Source: Akkermansiaceae bacterium
GTDB taxonomy: Bacteria; Verrucomicrobiota; Verrucomicrobiia; Verrucomicrobiales; Akkermansiaceae
DNA: 64,000 nucleotides
Reading direction: 5' to 3'
NCBI GenBank assembly: GCA_903919975.1
Contig: CAIXKE010000039.1
Span: 1-64,000, forward strand
Below the pieces are notes generated by a model, which did no database searches, was not told the origin of the DNA, and was given only the letters and a program-made list of their open reading frames with translations. The position numbers were made by a program, and so were the translations under genes. Below are positions 27,687-36,301 of this stretch, piece after piece (the stretch's first letter is position 1; each line of letters opens with the position of its first letter).

Positions 27687-28457
27687 TCATGGCCGGATTT
27701 GGCCGGGATTCTCGGGACCGGACAGCATCGTCTTGGCCACTTCTTCCATTCGCTCGCGAAACTCCCTGAAACTCGGCATTTCGATCTGCTGAACATCGAC
27801 GCGACCCTTGGCTACGAATTCGGCTAGATCCCCGGCATTTGATTGAGACCCGATGGCCTCATCGAGCAGGTCCTTGGCCGGGTTCGGGCTATCGTCGTTT
27901 CCGGAGAGGGCTTCAAACCGGTCGCATTCCTGATAAGGGTGCTCCTGCAATGCACACAGGAGCCATGCCTCGCTTTTCGGTTTAGGCACCATGGGCACGC
28001 CATTTGGAAAGCTCTCCGCTGCAAAACCACTCTGCATCGACCTGACTTTCGCATCGCGTTGCGACCTGTCGGCGCTGCGTGTGCCGTCAGCATCACGGAA
28101 AAGAACGCCTCCCGTTTGACATTGCTCGCTTTCGGCAACTTCCTTGGCGATCCGGGCCAGAGACCTGGCGTTCTCGAAAAAGTAGGCTGTCTCCTGCTTG
28201 CGATCTCCTCTGCCGAGCAAGGTGAGTGACCTCGGCTTAGCGGCTTTGGCCTGGCGCTGATACGTGAGCAATGCCGCTTTCGCCACAAACATCATCCCGC
28301 CTCCGTTGATCGGTTCGTATCCCCAGATCGGCTCCACCAGCTTGTTGATCATCATGCCCATCGGCCCCCAAGCCACCTCGTCCGTTGGTGTGGGGCATTG
28401 CTGAGATTGTGTGGCTCCGATGTCCGTTGGCCCTTCGCCGGACACCAGCAGGATCAT
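27687..28457 (-). CDS. TOPRIM-like protein (DUF4276-type), partner of the adjacent ATPase
   Basis: A 256-residue protein. The N-terminus MILLVSGEGPTDIG carries Glu8 and Asp12 in the position of the TOPRIM glutamate, and VLFRDADGT (Asp122, Asp124) matches the TOPRIM DxD motif. These are the metal ligands of OLD-, primase- and topoisomerase-type nucleases. The start overlaps the stop of the SMC-like ATPase gene by four bases (28454-28457), so the two are translationally coupled. ATPase plus TOPRIM pairs are known defence modules (PARIS AriA-AriB; OLD proteins combine both in one chain). The DUF4276 name is from resemblance only. Confidence 0.7.
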   Translation of the reverse strand: MILLVSGEGPTDIGATQSQQCPTPTDEVAWGPMGMMINKLVEPIWGYEPINGGGMMFVAKAALLTYQRQAKAAKPRSLTLLGRGDRKQETAYFFENARSLARIAKEVAESEQCQTGGVLFRDADGTRSADRSQRDAKVRSMQSGFAAESFPNGVPMVPKPKSEAWLLCALQEHPYQECDRFEALSGNDDSPNPAKDLLDEAIGSQSNAGDLAEFVAKGRVDVQQIEMPSFREFRERMEEVAKTMLSGPENPGQIRP

Positions 28458-29635
28458 GCCTCACCTCCATCTTTGTCGGCGAGTTCCGCGGAGAGCGCGG
28501 TGAGGTCGGTATCCACGAAGGCTTCACCGGGACCGAGACCGTCCATTTTCCATGTGACCCGCGTCAGATCAAAGAACCGTTTGGCCTCGGTGGCACCGCG
28601 CTTGTTCTTGTAGAGGAAAATCACGCCCTCGCGGGCTTTGTCGTCCGGCAGGAAGTTGAGGATCAGCGGGCTGTGGGTGGTGATCAATACCTGCCGTTCA
28701 CTAGATAGTTCCAACAGGAAATCCATGAGCTGGCCGACGATCTGTTGGTTCACGCCATTCTCGATCTCATCGAACAACACCACCGAGTGCTTCGCATAGG
28801 CTTGGGCGAGAATTCCAACCACACGCAGTAATCCGTCGTTCACGTGCGAGGCTCCGAATTCGGAGGAAGGGCTGTAGTCTTCCTTGAGCACTAGATTCTT
28901 CCAACCCGCCTTCAGGCTCTTGACCGTTAGTGATTCCAAATGGGGATAGAAAGCACGCAACTGCCGACTCAAACCAGAGAGATCATCGGAATTGAGGCTG
29001 CTGAGGAATGCCGACAGCTTCTCGCCACCACTCCCGATGTCATTCGCGGACTTAGCCCGCTTACGCATGAGGTGAGGCGACAGCAGTTCAAGTGATTTCA
29101 AGCCGAGCAATCCATTCTTCAGCGAGGCAAGCGCCGGATGAACATCCGCCAGCGTCAGCACCGACAGTACCGAGCCTTCAAACAAAATCGTGGCTCCGCT
29201 GATGGCAGTCTTGAGTTCAAAATTACTGTTGGCGATCTTGAGGACCTGTCCTTCAAAAATCATGAGTTTCTTTCCTATCTCAGGCAGCCGGACCGACTCG
29301 TAGGTGCATTTTTCTTGTTGGAGATTGTAGCGCGCCTCCCACTCGATCGGGCCATGATCCTTGTCCAGCCAGGTCACGCTAATCAGGATGGTTTGTTTGT
29401 TCCTTTTCCACGCAGTTTGAAGGTCGGATGGTTGCCACTCCCTCGCCGCGAGCCAGGCGTTGACCTTGCCGGATACCAGTTGGCCGATGAAATCCAATGC
29501 CTGCAACAGAGTGGACTTACCGGAACCGTTCAAACCCACCAAAACCGTCAGCGGCGCGAGGGTGGCTCCAGGTTCGGAAGGAAGATGAAAATCCTCCAAG
29601 GATTTGAAATTTTCAATGTGGAGACGGGTAATCAT
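28454..29635 (-). CDS. SMC/ABC-type AAA ATPase of a defence module
   Basis: A 393-residue ATPase. It begins with the RecF/SMC-like strand MITRLHIENFKSLEDF, has Walker A VGLNGSGKST (Lys40), a signature-like GSGGEKLSAFL, Walker B VVLFDEIENG near residue 296, and the His switch ITTHSPLILNFL. No zinc hook or long coiled coil is present. This is the AAA_21-like class found in OLD, PARIS, RloA and Gabija-like systems. Overlap with the TOPRIM-like gene supports a two-component sensor-effector. It follows the HEPN-like gene by 43 bases in the block inserted into DISARM. Confidence 0.85.
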   Translation of the reverse strand: MITRLHIENFKSLEDFHLPSEPGATLAPLTVLVGLNGSGKSTLLQALDFIGQLVSGKVNAWLAAREWQPSDLQTAWKRNKQTILISVTWLDKDHGPIEWEARYNLQQEKCTYESVRLPEIGKKLMIFEGQVLKIANSNFELKTAISGATILFEGSVLSVLTLADVHPALASLKNGLLGLKSLELLSPHLMRKRAKSANDIGSGGEKLSAFLSSLNSDDLSGLSRQLRAFYPHLESLTVKSLKAGWKNLVLKEDYSPSSEFGASHVNDGLLRVVGILAQAYAKHSVVLFDEIENGVNQQIVGQLMDFLLELSSERQVLITTHSPLILNFLPDDKAREGVIFLYKNKRGATEAKRFFDLTRVTWKMDGLGPGEAFVDTDLTALSAELADKDGGEA

Positions 29636-29678
29636 TGCGGTGTTTCAGTTGAAATTTGGCTAGGGCGGTGCGGCGACA

Positions 29679-30422
29679 TCATGGCTTGAAAAAAACCGCT
29701 TTGTCGAGTTGCCGCCAGAGAAAGGAAATGAAGCTCAGGATGTCCATGGCGTCCTCCTTACTGATCGGCCAGTCCAAGGCGGTTTCATGCGCGTGGGGAT
29801 TACGGATGGCCTGCATCAGGCCGGCGGAGAGGAACTTGATACCGTCTTGGACGTTACGGTCTGTGTCCGACTGGCAAGGGGTGACTTTCAGGACGCCTTT
29901 GTCCGCGCCCCACACCTCCAGCATGAGCGGTTGACCATCCTTGCAACTTTGAGCCTTTTCCTTCACCGCATTGTTGTAGGCCTTTGCGGATTCGAAAACG
30001 GCATGAAAGTAGTGGCCTTGGAGAAACAAGGTGCGCGCGTGTTTGAAGACCTCCCGGTGAAAGCCGCGGGAACCGAATTCCGGCTCACTGCCCAATCCCC
30101 TGCCGGAGGCTAGAACGCCTTGGCTCCGGAGAATTCGATCCAAGTCCGGCTTCAGATTGTCCGGGGTGATCGACTGGCTAAAGTCGATCAGGAGTTTTTG
30201 GCGCTTCTCGGACTCCATCTCCTCACGGGCCAGCGAGAGAATCCAATCAAAGATTAATTTAGAGCATTTTGAGGTGATCGAGGAATTAGGGAAATCCTCT
30301 CGATGAAAACGAAACAAGGCCGCGGCCTGCCGGCCGATTTCGTTGACGGTGCAGTCACGCTTTAACAATTCACCCACTGAGGTGGCGATGACGCGATAGT
30401 TGGGCTGTTGGCTAGTAGTCAT
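29679..30422 (-). CDS. TIGR02391/Ymh-type protein with HEPN-like RX4H motif
   Basis: A 247-residue protein starting at ATG 30422. The C-terminal half matches the TIGR02391 pattern: FHREVFKHARTLFLQGHYFH, then AVFESAKAYNNAV, DGQPLMLEVW, and LMQAIRNPHAHE. The last segment contains Arg207 and His212 in an RX4H arrangement, as in HEPN ribonucleases. The N-terminal half is helical and unassigned. It begins 13 bases after the stop of the reverse transcriptase gene. The two very probably share a transcript, and an RT with a HEPN-type effector would suit an abortive defence. RNase activity is inferred from the motif. Confidence 0.75.
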   Translation of the reverse strand: MTTSQQPNYRVIATSVGELLKRDCTVNEIGRQAAALFRFHREDFPNSSITSKCSKLIFDWILSLAREEMESEKRQKLLIDFSQSITPDNLKPDLDRILRSQGVLASGRGLGSEPEFGSRGFHREVFKHARTLFLQGHYFHAVFESAKAYNNAVKEKAQSCKDGQPLMLEVWGADKGVLKVTPCQSDTDRNVQDGIKFLSAGLMQAIRNPHAHETALDWPISKEDAMDILSFISFLWRQLDKAVFFKP

Positions 30423-30435
30423 GCGGTTTCCGAAT

Positions 30436-32007
30436 CTAGTAACCCTCACCGCCACCTCCACCATCGCCCGGAATGTGGCGAAGTAGAATTTGTGGAGTGG
30501 TATTGGTATTAAAAAAGGAGACGTTCTGGTTTCGGAGAAAATCAAATTGTGAATGTGCTCCAAGGGCGTCCACGCCAGAGGGAGGAACTAGCCAGCCTTG
30601 TTTATTGCCCTCATAGCAAAGGAGCCAATGTCGACCGAACAACTCCGATGGCTCGGCAAACGTGTGCAGACGGGTGAACGATGCTGGATTGCCAAGGTTA
30701 TTGTTTGCCATGCTGAAGGCCATCAATGCCACAGGGGAATCTTCGCAGGCGTCAACAGCTGCCTCAACCGCACACGACATGGGTATGTCGAGGTGTCTCA
30801 TCATCCACAGCGCCCAAAGGGCTTCGCTGGCTTGGCCAAGCGGCAGGCGCTCAAGAATGGTGTGTTCAAGGCAATCTTTCCAAAGTTTGATGTCCACCGT
30901 TCGGTGCTCAATCGTTCTGTAGTAAAAAATCTGATCACAAACCTGCGGCAGGCAAGCTGGTTCGCCGCGGACGCATTGGCTGAGAAGGTATTGAAAAATC
31001 TGCCAGTTGTCCTCATCCACATCCACGGCATTGAGACGGGGAATGGCGTATTTGAAAACGCCCTCGTTAGGAGCGGCCCTTGCTAACTCGAAGGCATTGT
31101 CGAAATAGGCGGTGAGATCGGTTCGTTGCCCTCTGGTGCCGGCATCCCTGAAAACGAAGGTGCGGAGTCGGGATGTCCACAGTGGTTCGATCGGATGAGG
31201 AAGCTCGATGATTTCTGTTTTTGTTGGATTCAAGGCCAGCTCATACTTGCTCAAGATCGATTGCAATGTGCTGATCACTTGCTCCGCTTCCGAGCGCTGG
31301 TTGACCACAAACTCGTAGTCATCGATGAATCGAATACCTCTCAAGCCGGGGATCGCGGCGATAAGCTCATGATCGACTGCTGCCAAAATACACTCTGCCA
31401 ACAAGAGGGAGGTATCCGGTCCGATTGGGATCCCGACCGTTTGCTGATCGTTGATATTCCGCACACAGGTGTCTAGCCTGTCGGACCAAATGGTATTGAG
31501 AGTGTTTGTGGCTTTCGCCTGCTTGACGACATCTTTCCCTTCGATCGCCCATGGAACGGAATGGGTGTAGATCGATGGGTAAAAACGATTGATGTCTGCG
31601 TGGACTAGAAAGCGGCCGGCTGCTCTCAGCTCGGCACGACGCATCGTTCTCGCTGTGAAATCGTGAGATGCCGAAATGGCTCGCTCAGTTCCTGTATCCA
31701 CAGGCTGGGTAAGAGAAAACGGAGATCTTTGGGCACTCAGTTGAAGTGCGGTCCAATTCTGAACCACGAATGAACACAGCCTTGCATAATGAACAGGATT
31801 GGGAATGCCAAGATGCCTCCGGAGACCACCGCTACGCACCATGTTGTGAACGCACATTTCAGCGTTCCTCGGAGTTCCACCAGAAATTGGGGTCACCAAT
31901 CCATCGTTCGGACCTGTCGCAGCAGAGGCAAATGCCGTGGTGGAAAATGCCGGTGGCAATTCTCTGGGGAAATACCCGCGGGCCAGTAGGTGTTGAAGAG
32001 TCGGCAT
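30436..32007 (-). CDS. Reverse transcriptase of the defence-associated (UG/Abi-like) kind
   Basis: A 523-residue protein. Motif A is HADINRFYPSIY with Asp138. An RT2-like segment TVGIPIGPDTSLLLAE follows. Motif C is RFIDDYEF with Asp229 and Asp230, so FxDD rather than the YADD usual in retrons and group II introns. After the palm and thumb come about 200 helical residues with no maturase or endonuclease domain, as in UG/Abi-type defence RTs; the tail ends in a Gly-rich run. No msr-msd-like RNA or intron domain V is seen beside it. ATG 32007 lies 10 bases behind the drmMI stop; longer frames upstream merely shadow drmMI. The subgroup cannot be named from sight. Confidence 0.87.
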   Translation of the reverse strand: MPTLQHLLARGYFPRELPPAFSTTAFASAATGPNDGLVTPISGGTPRNAEMCVHNMVRSGGLRRHLGIPNPVHYARLCSFVVQNWTALQLSAQRSPFSLTQPVDTGTERAISASHDFTARTMRRAELRAAGRFLVHADINRFYPSIYTHSVPWAIEGKDVVKQAKATNTLNTIWSDRLDTCVRNINDQQTVGIPIGPDTSLLLAECILAAVDHELIAAIPGLRGIRFIDDYEFVVNQRSEAEQVISTLQSILSKYELALNPTKTEIIELPHPIEPLWTSRLRTFVFRDAGTRGQRTDLTAYFDNAFELARAAPNEGVFKYAIPRLNAVDVDEDNWQIFQYLLSQCVRGEPACLPQVCDQIFYYRTIEHRTVDIKLWKDCLEHTILERLPLGQASEALWALWMMRHLDIPMSCAVEAAVDACEDSPVALMAFSMANNNLGNPASFTRLHTFAEPSELFGRHWLLCYEGNKQGWLVPPSGVDALGAHSQFDFLRNQNVSFFNTNTTPQILLRHIPGDGGGGGEGY

Positions 32008-32017
32008 GATGGAATGT

Positions 32018-35000
32018 TTAGCCGAACAAGTCGGGTTGTGCGGGTGGGAACAAGTCGGCTGGTGGTTCGTAGCCTTTGGCTTTTTTCGTGGCGCGTTTGG
32101 TGCCGGTCTTCTTGGCTTTGGCCTTGCTCTTCTTCTCGTGCAATCCGGCGGCGAGTTCTTCGGCGTAGCGCTGGTGGTTGAGGGCGAGCAGGCGGTCGAG
32201 GACTTCCCTGCGGGCGGACTCGCTGAGGGTGTAGCGGATTCCTGGCTTGGTGACGTGGAAGCCGTGACCCAAGTCCAAATCACTCCAGCCGTAGGCCGCA
32301 GCTACGGCTTGGTCCATCTCGATATGAAGGGCTCGCAGGCGTGCAACATCCTCTGACTTTTCGCCGCTGTCGTGGAAGCGATTATAGGTGGTGGTCAAAC
32401 CTTCGATTCTCGCCGCAATCAAGTCCTTCCTAAAATCGTGATATGTCAAACCAGCGCTCGCTAAGGGCTCGAGTTTTTCTGGATGCGGGAATGTCTCGAA
32501 ACAGTCCGTTACGTTGTAACGTGGGCGGTCTTCAAGTTTGGAACCATGCTTTAAAGCCCAAGCTGCGTGTAGGGACGATTGAAGCAGTGCGAAATAGTCA
32601 AAGCCATCGTAGGCAAACACATTCAGAGCATTCGAGTAGATATAAGTGGAAGGAACGAATGCGAACGCATGATGTTTGCTGACAGCGGATGCAACCAGCA
32701 CTCGCTTTGTTCTCTCAATCGCTCCGTAGAGGTCGACCGTTGGCCCAGTAAACTTCCACCACAGGTCACGTCGCTGACGAGCCATGCCATTTGTTGGGAC
32801 GATTTTGTCGCGTTCAGGCTTAACCCGCTGTCGAAGTAGTTCCAGACAAAGAGGGAACTCCTCACAGGCTTCGAGCGACCAGTCTCGAAAATAGATGACC
32901 CATCGTCCCGGACTTAATGTGGGTGAAAAATTTAGTTCTTCTCCCGTCATGTAGGGAAACAGAACGCGCCTGTATTTGTCGTCGGATTCCCTTAGCCTTT
33001 GAACTTCATCGGGCTCAAGAAAAAATCCATCACCCAGCGGGACAGAACCCTTGAAGCATTTCCCACGATTGGTGAATAGCGCTGAAGGTGGAGCGCTTGA
33101 CTTGATGGCTTCCAAACTTGTGGAAATATGTTCGACCTCGAATCCATCGAGATTAAACGTGCCATTCCAAGCTCCGCAAAACATGTGGATAGGCGATATG
33201 CGAACGCTGGCTGTGCCTGGCCATAACTGATTTGCTACCGCTCGGTATAGCGTCATGCCGCGATTCACCAGATGATCCAATGCTGTTTCGCGTGTGTCGG
33301 CTTCAGAGATCGTGTTTGTAAGGACAAAACCAACAGATCCATTCTGTTTGGTGAGCGCAACCGCATGGATGAGGAAATAGGCACACAAGTCGGCGTTTTT
33401 GCGGGCGTGTGGCCAATTCCTTTTCAGAAAATGGCTGAAGGGGATTGATATTCGTATTGAAATTCGCAGTGCCCATAAGAACGGCGGGTTTCCGACAAAA
33501 GCATTGAAGCCCCCTTGCTGGAAAACTTCGGGGAACTCGATTGGCCAGTGGAATGTCCTCTGTCCGTGGAGTTGCTGGCGGGCGTAATTAGACAGCAGAC
33601 TGATCGACGGAGCTGGGAAAATCATCGCAGCATCTGCATCCTTTTTCAGCAATAGCTGCAATTTCTCGGCTTCGTCCGCTCGCTGTTCCTCGTATGCCTC
33701 ACCGTCGAGTCCACGCAGTTCGAGCGCGAGCAGGCAATCTGAGATCGCCTTAACTTTTGCGATGGAGATCTCCGCTTCGGCGTGTAAACGGTTCTTGGCT
33801 TCTATCTGGGTATGATCATTGGAAGGCAATTCTTCAAGAGTGCGGCGTTTGGTCGCCGCTTCCTCGACGTAGCGGAATAGGTTGGCTGTGCCGAATGTGA
33901 TCTGCCGATCTCCAGTGCGTAGGCTGAAGTTTTCGATTTGCTTTAGCGAAGACACCCCGACCAGTGAATCGCCGCACTTGAGCGCATGGTCAAGGAAGGT
34001 GAAGGGGCGGTCCTTTTGCAGGGTGATGAGCCAGAGTGAAAGCTTGGCCATTTCCACCGCCATGGGGTTGATGTCCACGCCGTAGAGGCAACGGTCGGCC
34101 ACATAGCGGCGGGCGAGGGCAACACGCTCGGCGGGGTCGTTCGGCAGAAGGCGTTCGCCTGCGGAACCGACGGAGAAGTCGCCATCCGGGGTGATGAGGA
34201 TGGAGCCGACGTGATCTTTTTCCGCGAGTTCCCAAGCTTCGCAGAGGCGGTCGGCGAGGTAGCGGCAGGTTTGGACGAGGAAGGCCCCGGAGCCCATGGC
34301 GAGATCGCAGATCTTGAGGGCGAGGATTTCCTTGGGCGACTTGAGTTTCCATTCCGCCACGGGCAGGCCTTCGGCGGGGCCGATGTAAACCAGGGGATCG
34401 AGGGTGTGCTTGACGACGGGATCGGTGAGCGACTTGGGTGTATAGTGGGTGCCGCTGCTGCGGCGATCGGTGCCCGCGGTGACGAAGACGGCACCGGGAC
34501 GGATGACGGCGAGGCGGCTGAAGTCGTCGGTGCGCAGCAGCCCGGCGAAGGGGCGGATGCGGTGGGCGAGGCGCGGGTCCTGGCCGCAGGCGAGGAGGAG
34601 GGAGTGATCGTGGATCGAGGATGGTAGATCGAGGATGAAAGAGGCGGCAGACGCTTCCGCTTTGGCTTTGCCGCGGGCGGTGGGTTTGCGGTAGCCGAGG
34701 GCGGATTCGAGGGCGTTGGTGCTGCGGCCGGTTTCTTCCTTGAGGAAGTCGATGAGGGCGGCGGGAGCGGTGGGGGTGTCGTGGTAGGAGACCTTGCGGG
34801 TGGGGAACTCGACGATGGAGGTGCCGTCGTCTGCCACCATGCGTTCGTTGGTGAGCGGGGCGGGTTCGGCGGCGTTGGGGTCGATGCCAGCGAGTTCCTC
34901 CAGCTTGGATAGCGGGATTTCCGGTTCATTTTTACCATCGAGGCCAAGGGTGACTTCGGTGGCGCGGCGGGCGGTGTGATCGAGAAGGCCTTCGTAAACG

Positions 35001-36301
35001 TGGCCGATTTGTTCGATGTCGAGGGCGCGGAAGGAGACGCGCCGTGCTTCCGCGGGGCCGCCGCCGGGGACTTTCACGCGGAGGAGTTGGAGGGCTTCGA
35101 GCAGGTGGAGGACCACGCGGTTGTTCACCGCCAGCGGGTGGGCCGGGGTTTCGCGCCAGCGGCTGTCGGCATCGCGGCCTTCGAGGAAGGGGAAGCGGTC
35201 GGGATCGAAGAGCGAGCCGCCATAGGCAGGGAGTCGCATCGCCTCGTGCTGCACGCCGCCGTGGACGGCGCGGAAGGTGGCGAGCAGGCGCGACCAGGCA
35301 TCGTGGCGGCGTTCGAGGACTTCCTCGCCGTGCTGGTCGGCACGTTCGCGCAGGAGTTCCCGCAGGGTGGAGACGGCGTAGTGCTGGTCGAACAGCGGAT
35401 CGCCGAGCAGAAGCAGGCCGCGTTCCTCGGCGGAGAAGAGGAAGACGAGCCGCATCATCAAGGTGAGCGCGGCATCATAGACTTCCTTTTCCGGGACGCT
35501 GGCGAGCAGGGAGCGGTTGGATTCGGCGTCGATCTGATCGAAGGCCTGGACAAGCATTTCCACCGCGCGACGGACCTGTCGGCCGAGTTGATCGGTGACT
35601 TCCTGCTGGTCCTTGGCGCTCTCCGCGTAGAGGGCGGCGAGCGTTTCCCCGGCTGCGACGCCGAAGAAGCGGCGCAGGCAGAGCAGGCTGTGGAAGGCGC
35701 GCAGGGTGATGGGTTCCTGCATCCAGATGTCGGCATACCACGAGGCGAAGCCGCTGGTCTCGCCGCGGGGGGCGTAAACGACCATCCAGTGCTCGCCATT
35801 GGTGACGAGCCCGAGCGGGACGCCTGAGGCGTGGAGCAACTCGGTAATGCGGGTGGCCGGGGAGGCTTTCCAGATCTTACCGGCGACGGGTTTCTCCAAA
35901 TCCTGGGCGGGCGGATAGGTGACGACGAGAAGCTGCGGGGTGGTGTCCCCGTCTCCACCCGGCGGACGGCGCAGGACGAGGTCCGGGCGGAGGGTTTCGC
36001 CGAAGTGCGGCTGGCTGGCTTCGAGGCCGGCGGGGATGGACTGGCCCTCGGCGATGAAGTCGGCAGGCCATTCGAGGAGGTTTTCCAGAACGTGGCGGAT
36101 CCACGCGGTGTGGACGTGGAGCAGAGGTCGGCCGCGTTCGAGCCAGTCTTCGTAGTTCTCCCGTAAGGCCGCGGCGCGGGTGGCGTCCCGGAGGTCGAGC
36201 CCCTGCGGGAACACGCGCAGGAGCACCGGCATGGAAAGGAACGGGCCGGAGGATTCGACGAGCGAGAGCCATTCGGCGTGGTGGCGGGCGGGGGTGATCA
36301 T
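32018..36301 (-). CDS. drmMI: DISARM class 1 adenine methyltransferase DrmMI
   Basis: A 1427-residue N6-adenine DNA methyltransferase. The SAM site reads ICDLAMGSGAFLVQ (from about Asp666) and the catalytic loop FVGNPPFLW (Asn938-Phe941). An upstream segment GTHYTPKSLTDPVVKHT is typical of Eco57I-like methylases, and the long N-terminal region matches the DISARM class 1 size. The tail is Lys-rich (KSKAKAKKTGTKRATKKA). It marks host DNA so the DISARM machine spares it. Its start overlaps the drmD stop by ATGA (36298-36301). The reverse transcriptase starts just behind its stop, where drmA would be expected. Confidence 0.93.
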   Translation of the reverse strand: MITPARHHAEWLSLVESSGPFLSMPVLLRVFPQGLDLRDATRAAALRENYEDWLERGRPLLHVHTAWIRHVLENLLEWPADFIAEGQSIPAGLEASQPHFGETLRPDLVLRRPPGGDGDTTPQLLVVTYPPAQDLEKPVAGKIWKASPATRITELLHASGVPLGLVTNGEHWMVVYAPRGETSGFASWYADIWMQEPITLRAFHSLLCLRRFFGVAAGETLAALYAESAKDQQEVTDQLGRQVRRAVEMLVQAFDQIDAESNRSLLASVPEKEVYDAALTLMMRLVFLFSAEERGLLLLGDPLFDQHYAVSTLRELLRERADQHGEEVLERRHDAWSRLLATFRAVHGGVQHEAMRLPAYGGSLFDPDRFPFLEGRDADSRWRETPAHPLAVNNRVVLHLLEALQLLRVKVPGGGPAEARRVSFRALDIEQIGHVYEGLLDHTARRATEVTLGLDGKNEPEIPLSKLEELAGIDPNAAEPAPLTNERMVADDGTSIVEFPTRKVSYHDTPTAPAALIDFLKEETGRSTNALESALGYRKPTARGKAKAEASAASFILDLPSSIHDHSLLLACGQDPRLAHRIRPFAGLLRTDDFSRLAVIRPGAVFVTAGTDRRSSGTHYTPKSLTDPVVKHTLDPLVYIGPAEGLPVAEWKLKSPKEILALKICDLAMGSGAFLVQTCRYLADRLCEAWELAEKDHVGSILITPDGDFSVGSAGERLLPNDPAERVALARRYVADRCLYGVDINPMAVEMAKLSLWLITLQKDRPFTFLDHALKCGDSLVGVSSLKQIENFSLRTGDRQITFGTANLFRYVEEAATKRRTLEELPSNDHTQIEAKNRLHAEAEISIAKVKAISDCLLALELRGLDGEAYEEQRADEAEKLQLLLKKDADAAMIFPAPSISLLSNYARQQLHGQRTFHWPIEFPEVFQQGGFNAFVGNPPFLWALRISIRISIPFSHFLKRNWPHARKNADLCAYFLIHAVALTKQNGSVGFVLTNTISEADTRETALDHLVNRGMTLYRAVANQLWPGTASVRISPIHMFCGAWNGTFNLDGFEVEHISTSLEAIKSSAPPSALFTNRGKCFKGSVPLGDGFFLEPDEVQRLRESDDKYRRVLFPYMTGEELNFSPTLSPGRWVIYFRDWSLEACEEFPLCLELLRQRVKPERDKIVPTNGMARQRRDLWWKFTGPTVDLYGAIERTKRVLVASAVSKHHAFAFVPSTYIYSNALNVFAYDGFDYFALLQSSLHAAWALKHGSKLEDRPRYNVTDCFETFPHPEKLEPLASAGLTYHDFRKDLIAARIEGLTTTYNRFHDSGEKSEDVARLRALHIEMDQAVAAAYGWSDLDLGHGFHVTKPGIRYTLSESARREVLDRLLALNHQRYAEELAAGLHEKKSKAKAKKTGTKRATKKAKGYEPPADLFPPAQPDLFG

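Noticed and set aside
34976-35827. 283-residue plus-strand frame inside drmMI
   Set aside because: Antisense to a well-supported methyltransferase gene; Gly/Glu/Ala/Arg-rich shadow composition.
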